Assembly (NCBI RefSeq): GCF_050589645.1
Contig: NZ_JBNGOQ010000003.1
Coordinates: 372,001 to 436,000, forward strand
DNA length: 64,000 bases
Direction: 5' to 3'
Origin: JBNGOQ01 sp050589645
GTDB taxonomy: Bacteria > Bacteroidota > Bacteroidia > Flavobacteriales > Flavobacteriaceae
The notes under the pieces were generated by a model. The model searched no databases and was not told where the DNA came from. It saw only the letters and a list, made by a program, of their open reading frames with translations. Shown here in pieces: positions 58,037-64,000 of this stretch. How positions within the stretch are numbered: the first letter of the stretch is position 1; each line of letters starts with the position of its first letter. The translations under genes were made by a program, and so were the position numbers.

Positions 58037-59215
58037 ATGGGTTCGTCCAATAGTAAAAGATATGATTTAAGAGGGGTTTCGGCCTCCAAAGAAGAGGTGC
58101 ACAAGGCCATAGAAAATATTGATAAGGGTCTTTTTCCAAAAGCCTTTTGTAAAGTGGTGCCTGATTATCTCACCAACGATGATGCTTACTGTCTGATTAT
58201 GCATGCCGATGGTGCCGGAACCAAATCTTCCTTGGCCTATATGTATTGGAAGGAAACCGGGGATATTTCGGTTTGGAAGGGCATCGCCCAGGATGCCCTG
58301 ATCATGAATGTGGACGATCTGCTCTGCGTGGGGGCCACAGATCACATCATGTTGTCCTCCACCATTGGTCGAAATAAAAATTTGATACCCGGAGCGGTCA
58401 TAGCAGCCATAATACAAGGTACCGAAGAGCTCATTTCGGATTTGTCCGCTCACGGCATTACCATACACTCCACAGGTGGGGAGACGGCAGATGTGGGCGA
58501 TCTGGTACGTACCATCATCGTAGATTCAACGGTTACTGCACGCATCAAAAGGGCCGATGTCATAGACAATGCCAACATACAGGCGGGCGATGTGATCGTT
58601 GGTCTTGCTTCCTTTGGCCAGGCCTCTTATGAAAAGGAGTACAACGGCGGGATGGGCAGTAACGGACTCACTTCTGCCCGGCACGACGTGTTTGCCAAGT
58701 ACTTGGCGAAAAAATACCCCGAAAGTTATGATGCCGCGGTGCCCGAGGCCCTGGTTTATTCAGGAAACAAGAAATTGACAGACAAAGTACCCGAAGCTCC
58801 CCTTGATGCAGGTAAATTGGTGCTATCGCCCACAAGGACCTACGCTCCGATCATTAAAAAGATCCTTTCGGAATACACGGCAGAAACCATTCACGGAATG
58901 ATACATTGCAGTGGTGGCGCTCAGACCAAAATCCTCCATTTTATAGACCAATTGCATATCATTAAGGACAATATGTTCCCGATGCCTCCGCTGTTTCGTT
59001 TAATACAGGAGCAATCTGGTACCGAATGGAAGGAAATGTACCAGGTTTTTAACTGCGGTCACCGGATGGAATTATATGTAAACGAGGCCATTGCGGAAGA
59101 TTTGATCGCTATCTCGGAAAGTTTTGGTGTGGCCGCCAAAGTAGTGGGCAAAGTGGTACAAAATCCACACAAAAAGCTCACGATACAAAGTGAATATGGC
59201 ACCTTTGTATATTAA
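58037..59215 (+). CDS. purM: AIR synthase (PurM)-family protein
   Basis: The start at 58037 (MGSSNSKRYDLRGVSASKEEV) lies behind the promoter element. The 392-aa protein has the PurM fold: DGAGTKSSLAYMYWKETGD, MNVDDLLCVGA (the Asp-rich nucleotide loop) and HSTGGETADVGDLVRTIIVDS. A C-terminal AIRS domain (IHGMIHCSGGAQTKILHFI, NCGHRMELYV) follows. It would close the imidazole ring of AIR in purine synthesis. It is longer than E. coli PurM (345 aa) but of normal size for Bacteroidota. Confidence 0.87.
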   Translation: MGSSNSKRYDLRGVSASKEEVHKAIENIDKGLFPKAFCKVVPDYLTNDDAYCLIMHADGAGTKSSLAYMYWKETGDISVWKGIAQDALIMNVDDLLCVGATDHIMLSSTIGRNKNLIPGAVIAAIIQGTEELISDLSAHGITIHSTGGETADVGDLVRTIIVDSTVTARIKRADVIDNANIQAGDVIVGLASFGQASYEKEYNGGMGSNGLTSARHDVFAKYLAKKYPESYDAAVPEALVYSGNKKLTDKVPEAPLDAGKLVLSPTRTYAPIIKKILSEYTAETIHGMIHCSGGAQTKILHFIDQLHIIKDNMFPMPPLFRLIQEQSGTEWKEMYQVFNCGHRMELYVNEAIAEDLIAISESFGVAAKVVGKVVQNPHKKLTIQSEYGTFVY

Positions 59216-59269
59216 GGTATACGAATCCCCCAATTCCTACGTTGTTTTAATAATTAAGCCCCTTATGCT

Positions 59270-59713
59270 ATGGAAAGAAAAACGTTTTTAAAAAACTTGG
59301 GCGCGGGAGCGGCTTTTGCCGTAGTTTTCCCTTGCCTTCACGGATGCTCCAGCAGTGGAAGCGATGATGTGGCACCGGAAGATATGAAACCTATACCCAC
59401 CGGAGTTGATTTTACGATCGATTTGAACACCTCCGAAGGCGCTGGACTGCAGAACAACGGCGATTTTATTCTGAAGGACTTTGTGGTGGTCGTTAAGAAC
59501 TTAGAGGGTCAGTTTGTAGCGGCCAGTCAGGTTTGCAGCCATCAACAGACCGAAGAGGTGCGTTTTCTTGAGGAAAACGGTGGTATTTACCGATGCTCTA
59601 CCCATGGTGCCCGCTTTGATCAGCAAGGAGCTCCGTTGAACAGTGTAACTCCCAATCCGCTGAAAATCTTCAATACTGAATTGAACGGTACTATTTTACG
59701 TGTTTTTGAATAG
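59270..59713 (+). CDS. Rieske [2Fe-2S] lipoprotein
   Basis: A 147-aa protein with an N-terminal export signal ending in a lipobox (FPCLHGC). A small Rieske domain follows, with the cluster ligands in VCSHQQ (Cys, His) and YRCSTHGARF (Cys, His). Electron transfer at the periplasmic face is expected. It is the first of five genes in one direction (Rieske, thioredoxin, ApbE, DUF4266, DUF3570), all of envelope-redox character. It is 54 bp behind purM and may have its own promoter. Confidence 0.88.
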   Translation: MERKTFLKNLGAGAAFAVVFPCLHGCSSSGSDDVAPEDMKPIPTGVDFTIDLNTSEGAGLQNNGDFILKDFVVVVKNLEGQFVAASQVCSHQQTEEVRFLEENGGIYRCSTHGARFDQQGAPLNSVTPNPLKIFNTELNGTILRVFE

Positions 59714-59748
59714 ACACATCCCAATAAAAGTACTTATAACCTACTCAT

Positions 59749-60183
59749 ATGAAACATAGTATTCTAATTACCGCCCTTTTGTTTTCGTGCTGTCTTTTGG
59801 GACAGGACTGGAAAGGAAACTACGCCGAGGCACTTTTGGCTTCAAAGCAAGAGAGCAAGCCCTTGGTGCTGGTCTTTTCAGGTTCGGATTGGTGTGGCCC
59901 GTGCAAACGACTTGATCGGAATATTTGGCAATCGGAAGCCTTTAAGGCCTACGCCTCGCAGCACTATATTCTCTACAATGCAGATTTTCCAAGAAAGAAA
60001 ACGAACAAACTGCCTGAAGAGAAGATAAATGCCAACAAACAACTGGCCGAGCGTTATAACCCAAAGGGACATTTCCCCTTGGTTCTGGTCCTCAACGGTC
60101 AGGAAGAGGTCTTGGGCAAGACCGGATATGAAAAAGTCTCACCAGACGCCTATTTATCTCTTCTAAATTCCTTTATAAAGTGA
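59749..60183 (+). CDS. Periplasmic thioredoxin-fold protein
   Basis: A 144-aa protein with a signal peptide (ILITALLFSCCLLGQ) and an active-site motif SDWCGPCKRLD, followed by the cis-Pro strand in HFPLVLVLN. It resembles Thioredoxin_7/DsbD-gamma-like proteins that reduce disulfides outside the cytoplasm. Its TGA overlaps the GTG start of apbE by 4 bp, so the two are translated together. Confidence 0.88.
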   Translation: MKHSILITALLFSCCLLGQDWKGNYAEALLASKQESKPLVLVFSGSDWCGPCKRLDRNIWQSEAFKAYASQHYILYNADFPRKKTNKLPEEKINANKQLAERYNPKGHFPLVLVLNGQEEVLGKTGYEKVSPDAYLSLLNSFIK

Positions 60184-61172
60184 GATTGAACCTTTCCCTA
60201 TGCTTTTTTTTTCTTGCCCTTATATGTTTTGGTCAAGAAAATTATGTTACCGTTCATCGGAGCATGAAGCTGATGGGAAGCAGGTTCGAGATTACAGTGG
60301 TAGCGCCCAATGAGGAAATTGGCTATATCAACATCGAAGAGGCCGCCGCGGAAATCACCCGCATAGAAAAAATGATATCTTCTTGGGATGCGGAATCCGA
60401 AACTTCCGCAATCAACAAAAATGCCGGTATAAAACCGGTAAAGGTAAGTATGGAACTCTTCAAGCTCATTGAACGTTCCAAACAAATTTCGGAAATTACC
60501 GATGGTGCTTTTGATATATCCTATGCCTCTATGGACAATGTTTGGAAGTTCGATGGGACCATGAAATACCCGCCAACGGAGACCGAGATCAAAAGATCCA
60601 TCGCCAAGATAGGGCATAAAAAAATTATCCTCGATGCAGATGAACATACGGTCTTTCTGAGGCAAAAAGGCATGAAAATAGGTTTTGGGGCCATTGGGAA
60701 AGGGTATGCGGCCGATAGGGCCAAACAACTTTTGGTTTCCAAAAAGGTACGGGCAGGAATTATCAATGCTTCCGGAGATCTTACCACATGGGGCACCAAG
60801 GCCAGTGGGGAAAAGTGGCTTATCGGTATTGCCAATCCCTTGAGCAAGGATAAGATATTTTCGTGGCTCCCCGTCGTGGAATCCTCGGTGGCCACCTCCG
60901 GGAACTATGAAAAATACGTGACCTTTAGGGGACAGAAATATTCGCATATCATCGACCCCAGGACAGGCTATCCCTCAAAAGGAATCAACAGCGTTTCCAT
61001 TTTTTCCAAAAGCGCGGAACTATGTGATGCCCTGGCCACTTCGGTATTTATCATGGGAAGGGATGCAGGTATGGCCCTTATCAATCAGCTTAGGGGTACC
61101 GAAGTGATTATCGTGGACAGCGCAAATAAAATTCATAAAAGCAATGGTATCCTGTTCGATAATAATCAGTAA
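60180..61172 (+). CDS. apbE: FAD:protein FMN transferase (ApbE family)
   Basis: A 330-aa secreted ApbE protein beginning with GTG inside the stop of the thioredoxin gene. Family motifs are MGSRFEITVV, the acidic metal site region FDISYASMDNVWKFDG, FGAIGKGYAADRAKQLL and INASGDLTTWG. The C-terminal VATSGNYEKYVTFRGQKYSHIIDPRTGYP and DALATSVFIMG complete the fold. ApbE attaches FMN to Ser or Thr of target proteins through a phosphoester bond. The target here is probably encoded nearby (see DUF4266) or elsewhere. Confidence 0.92.
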   Translation: MRLNLSLCFFFLALICFGQENYVTVHRSMKLMGSRFEITVVAPNEEIGYINIEEAAAEITRIEKMISSWDAESETSAINKNAGIKPVKVSMELFKLIERSKQISEITDGAFDISYASMDNVWKFDGTMKYPPTETEIKRSIAKIGHKKIILDADEHTVFLRQKGMKIGFGAIGKGYAADRAKQLLVSKKVRAGIINASGDLTTWGTKASGEKWLIGIANPLSKDKIFSWLPVVESSVATSGNYEKYVTFRGQKYSHIIDPRTGYPSKGINSVSIFSKSAELCDALATSVFIMGRDAGMALINQLRGTEVIIVDSANKIHKSNGILFDNNQ

Positions 61173-61182
61173 TTTTAAAAGG

Positions 61183-61392
61183 ATGAAGAAATTGGTATTG
61201 CTATTGGTCCTTGCCGTTTTTTGCACCTCCTGCGTTGTGGTCAAAGAATACGAGAAGGTGTATATTAACGATGACGAGATGTTGCTTTCCGCCAAAGGCA
61301 CAGAACGATTTGAAACCAATTTTCAAATCTACCGGGAAGCGGCTTCGGGAGCCAATGGAGGAAAAACAGGGGGTGGTTGTGGCTGTAATTAA
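61183..61392 (+). CDS. DUF4266 small lipoprotein
   Basis: A 69-aa lipoprotein (anchor Cys17 in CTSC) with the DUF4266 end: REAASGANGG then KTGGGCGCN. The start at 61183 follows from the signal peptide. In this family the C-terminal GGGCGCN is the hallmark, and the gene is usually beside a DUF3570 gene and apbE, as here. The EAASGAN stretch with Ser55 resembles the flavinylation consensus (D-x-x-S/T-G-A-T) but lacks its Asp and final Thr. Function unknown. Confidence 0.85.
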   Translation: MKKLVLLLVLAVFCTSCVVVKEYEKVYINDDEMLLSAKGTERFETNFQIYREAASGANGGKTGGGCGCN

Positions 61393-62680
61393 GCACGTAA
61401 AAGGGAAATTACCCCTGGGCGTCCTGCTGTTCATTTCTTACCTGGGTTTCTCTCAGGCGGGCCAGCAGACCTATACCACTAGGGTCTTGGAAGCTGCGGA
61501 AATTGATCTGTTGTTCAGCTATTATGATCAGGACGGGCAGAATGCGGCCGTAACCGGGGGAGAAGGTACCGAAGAACTTACGGATGCAACCTCGAGCATC
61601 GTTGTAAAAATACCCATGAATGCAAATGACGTGCTTACCGTAGATGTGGGCATATCTGCCTATACCTCGGCCTCATCAAGCAATGTAAACCCACTGGATG
61701 GCAATGCCAACGACCCAGTAAGTCCGTTCATCGCCTCTTCGGGGGCATCCAGGAAGGATCAACTGGCCTATTTTAAACCTTCGTATCAGCACAGTTCTTC
61801 TGACCGCAACACCTTGTGGACAGCCAACGCCTACGTCTCCAACGAATATGACTACTTCTCCATAGGTTTTGGTGCGGGGTATACGCGCTTGTTCAATGAA
61901 AGAAACACCGAGCTCGGGATAAGTGCCCAAGTATATCTGGACAAATGGAATTCGCAGTATCCGATAGAGTTAAGGGGTGTTTTTTTTGATGACCGAATTA
62001 CCGGCAATGGAACGTATAATCCACAATTCACTGAATTTCAGGATGAAACACGTAATTCCTACAGCATATCCCTTAGTTTTTCCCAAATTTTGGGGAAACG
62101 GTGGCAGGGTGCTTTGTTTGCGGATATTGTATCCCAGAACGGTTTGTTGAGCACGCCCTTTCAACGGGTTTATTTTGGTGATGTGGAAGATTTCTTTATA
62201 GACGACTTCCAGTTGGCGGATGATGTGGAACGTCTTCCCGATAGCCGCTTTAAGTTGCCCATTGGGGGCCGATTGAACTATTATTTGAACGATGTAGTGG
62301 TCCTACGGGGGTATTACAGATATTATATGGACAATTGGGGGATACACGGGCATACCGCCAGTTTGGAAGCACCCATAAAATTAAGTGATAAGTTTACACT
62401 GTACCCCAGTTATCGGTATTATACGCAGACCGCTGCCGATTACTTCTTCAGTAAGGAAGGGGCTGTATCCACCCTGGAATTTTATACCTCGGACTACGAC
62501 CTGTCTGCCTACGATGCCAATCAATACGGTATGGGTATCCGATACAAGGATATTTTTGCCAACACCAAACTTTTCTCTTTTGGGCTCAAAACTATCGATC
62601 TTCGAGTAAACCAATACGACCGTAGCGATGGGCTAAGTGCTTTTATTGTTACCCTGGGCACTACTTTTGTAGGAAATTAA
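61355..62680 (+). CDS. DUF3570 outer-membrane beta-barrel protein
   Basis: The start at 61355 (MEEKQG...) overlaps the DUF4266 gene by 38 bp and leaves a hydrophobic export segment (LPLGVLLFISYLGFSQAG). A longer frame from 61211 would lie almost wholly inside DUF4266 and is rejected. The 441-aa protein has many alternating beta strands with aromatic girdles, typical of a barrel, and DUF3570 features such as SGASRKDQLAYFKPSYQHSS and RVYFGDVEDFF. It is probably the outer-membrane partner of the redox operon. Confidence 0.82.
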   Translation: MEEKQGVVVAVIKHVKGKLPLGVLLFISYLGFSQAGQQTYTTRVLEAAEIDLLFSYYDQDGQNAAVTGGEGTEELTDATSSIVVKIPMNANDVLTVDVGISAYTSASSSNVNPLDGNANDPVSPFIASSGASRKDQLAYFKPSYQHSSSDRNTLWTANAYVSNEYDYFSIGFGAGYTRLFNERNTELGISAQVYLDKWNSQYPIELRGVFFDDRITGNGTYNPQFTEFQDETRNSYSISLSFSQILGKRWQGALFADIVSQNGLLSTPFQRVYFGDVEDFFIDDFQLADDVERLPDSRFKLPIGGRLNYYLNDVVVLRGYYRYYMDNWGIHGHTASLEAPIKLSDKFTLYPSYRYYTQTAADYFFSKEGAVSTLEFYTSDYDLSAYDANQYGMGIRYKDIFANTKLFSFGLKTIDLRVNQYDRSDGLSAFIVTLGTTFVGN

Positions 62681-62796
62681 CATCTTCCCGACCCCGTAAG
62701 ATCGGACGCACAAAACCAAGGGTTTTTCTTAGGCGGTTCGGATCTGCTTGAAGCTATAAAAAAATCGTAAATTCGCAATCCAAGTGTAGATCGCAT

Positions 62797-63873
62797 ATGT
62801 TAGATAAATTAAACATTGTAAAACAACGTTTCGATGAGGTGTCGGACCTCATTATCCAACCCGATATCATATCGGACCAGAAACGCTATGTACAGTTGAA
62901 CAAGGAATATAAGGATCTCAAGGTCCTTGTGGACAAACGTACACAATACGTGGAGCTGACGGATAATATTAGCGAGGCAGAGGAAATAATTTCGGACGGA
63001 AGCGATGCCGAGATGTTGGAAATGGCCAAAATGCAGTTGGAAGAGGCCAAAGCGGCCTTACCCGTTCTGGAAGAGGAAATAAAATTTTTACTGATTCCCA
63101 AAGATCCTGAGGACGCCAAGAACGTGGTGGTAGAGATACGCGCGGGCACAGGGGGAGACGAGGCCAGTATTTTTGCCGGCGATCTGTTCCGCATGTATAC
63201 CAAATATTGTGAGTCCAAAGGATGGAAAACGAATGTGATCGATCTTAGCGAGGGTACCAGTGGTGGATTTAAGGAAATACAATTCGAGGTAAGCGGAGAG
63301 GACGTGTACGGTACCTTAAAATTTGAGGCCGGAGTACATCGGGTGCAGCGCGTACCACAGACTGAGACACAGGGTAGGGTACATACCAGCGCAGCAACGG
63401 TCATGGTGCTTCCGGAAGCCGAAGATTTTGACGTGCAGATAGATCCCAAGGATGTGCGGATAGATTTTTTCTGTTCCTCAGGTCCTGGCGGGCAGTCGGT
63501 AAACACGACCTATTCAGCGGTACGTCTTACCCATGTCCCCACAGGTTTGGTAGCGCAGTGCCAAGACCAAAAGTCGCAACATAAAAATAAGGAAAAGGCC
63601 TTTAAGGTATTGCGATCGCGGCTCTATGATCAGGAACTGGCAAAAAAACAGGAAGAGGATGCCGCCAAACGAAACTCCCAAGTAAGCAGTGGCGATCGTT
63701 CGGCAAAAATTAGAACCTACAACTACCCACAGGGCAGGGTTACGGACCATCGAATAGGACTTACCCTTTATGATCTGACCAACATTGTTAACGGGGATAT
63801 TCAAAAGATTATCGATGAGCTGATGCTTGTAGAAAATACCGAAAAACTAAAGGAGGCCTCGGAAATTTTTTGA
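62797..63873 (+). CDS. prfA: Peptide chain release factor 1
   Basis: A 358-aa class-I release factor. The GGQ loop (SSGPGGQSVNTTYSAVRLTH) triggers peptide release. The stop-codon-reading loop has P-x-T in RVPQTETQGRVHTSAAT, the RF1 form, so it reads UAA and UAG. The coiled N-terminal part and the KIRTYNYPQGRVTDHRIG end are complete. A TAAATTCG element about 20 bp upstream may be its promoter. The pyrF gene begins 29 bp later. Confidence 0.97.
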   Translation: MLDKLNIVKQRFDEVSDLIIQPDIISDQKRYVQLNKEYKDLKVLVDKRTQYVELTDNISEAEEIISDGSDAEMLEMAKMQLEEAKAALPVLEEEIKFLLIPKDPEDAKNVVVEIRAGTGGDEASIFAGDLFRMYTKYCESKGWKTNVIDLSEGTSGGFKEIQFEVSGEDVYGTLKFEAGVHRVQRVPQTETQGRVHTSAATVMVLPEAEDFDVQIDPKDVRIDFFCSSGPGGQSVNTTYSAVRLTHVPTGLVAQCQDQKSQHKNKEKAFKVLRSRLYDQELAKKQEEDAAKRNSQVSSGDRSAKIRTYNYPQGRVTDHRIGLTLYDLTNIVNGDIQKIIDELMLVENTEKLKEASEIF

Positions 63874-63902
63874 TGACTCAGACCACTTAGCAGGAAGACA
63901 AA

Positions 63903-64000
63903 ATGACCACCCAGTTTTTAACAGCACAGATCCGGAAAAAAAAGTCCTTTCTCTGTATTGGTTTGGATACCGACCTGGACAAGGTGCCGGAACACCTCTT
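63903..64000 (+). CDS. pyrF: Orotidine 5'-phosphate decarboxylase, N-terminal part
   Basis: The frame from ATG 63903 is cut by the window end after 32 residues. The visible part, with SFLCIGLDTDLDKVPEHL, is the first strand of the long (type 2) OMP decarboxylase, including the Asp of the substrate site. It makes UMP in pyrimidine synthesis. The prfA-pyrF order is common in Bacteroidota. Confidence 0.85.
   Translation, partial: MTTQFLTAQIRKKKSFLCIGLDTDLDKVPEHL

Noticed and set aside
60198..60947. A 249-codon minus-strand frame inside apbE
   Set aside because: It lies opposite conserved ApbE motifs and has no plausible start context or family.
52..64000. CRISPR array
   Set aside because: No series of regularly spaced identical repeats was seen anywhere in the window; the repeats found are inverted or single.

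Overview
The window comes from a marine-type member of the Flavobacteriaceae (Bacteroidota). The evidence is SusC/SusD pairs, promoter elements of the Bacteroidota form TAnnTTTG with an upstream TTTG, few Shine-Dalgarno sequences, FecR/ECF signalling, a type III glutamine synthetase, and flavobacterial palindromes such as GCTTTCGCGAAAGC. No genus is assigned.

Layout. (1) 1-16.2 kb, all on +: the end of an NSS-type amino-acid transporter, an M20 deacylase, a sarcosine-oxidase-type FAD enzyme with its flavin-linking Cys and an NTF2-fold protein, followed by an ECF sigma/FecR pair, a SusC with an STN signalling domain, SusD, a PIG-L deacetylase, a sugar MFS transporter, a ROK kinase and a protein resembling exo-rhamnogalacturonan lyase. 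This reads as one nutrient-scavenging locus for a glycan that probably carries amino groups. (2) 16.3-43.9 kb: an AT-richer accessory island. It holds a CGNR/GNAT/ATP-grasp/aldo-keto reductase operon, many small stress or detoxification-like enzymes (alpha/beta hydrolases, DUF1330, cupin, GNAT, DinB, YHS, an alcohol dehydrogenase), AraC and TPR-LytTR regulators, one intact ECF sigma/membrane anti-sigma pair and one frameshifted copy of such a sigma. At least five genes here are broken by a frameshift or an in-frame TGA. (3) 43.9-49.2 kb: a second ECF sigma with a Cys-rich tail, surrounded by DinB-fold and SRPBCC proteins and an AraC regulator. (4) 49.4-64 kb: core genome, with tRNA-Arg(ACG), an SPFH protein, a Na+/Ca2+ antiporter, two glutamine synthetases, a PurM-like protein, an envelope redox operon (Rieske, thioredoxin, ApbE, DUF4266, DUF3570), prfA and the start of pyrF.

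The main discovery is regulatory. In the island, nine sites have TGTGA (mostly TGTGATTTT) exactly 19 nt before an ACTAAT-like hexamer. Seven of them lie 22-34 nt before a start codon. They precede the sigma/anti-sigma operon itself, a DUF1330 protein, a lipocalin-like lipoprotein, a cupin, a GNAT, a micro-protein/XRE/racemase operon, a hydrolase, a YHS gene and a ketopantoate-reductase-like gene. I interpret this as the autoregulated regulon of the ECF sigma at 31.1-31.6 kb. Separately, the sigma at 45.7-46.6 kb, its divergent SRPBCC neighbour and a nearby SRPBCC-DinB operon share a different bipartite motif, TGTCACA-N14/15-ATCTAAA. The window therefore shows two orthogonal, locally clustered ECF regulons whose target promoters can be read directly from the sequence.
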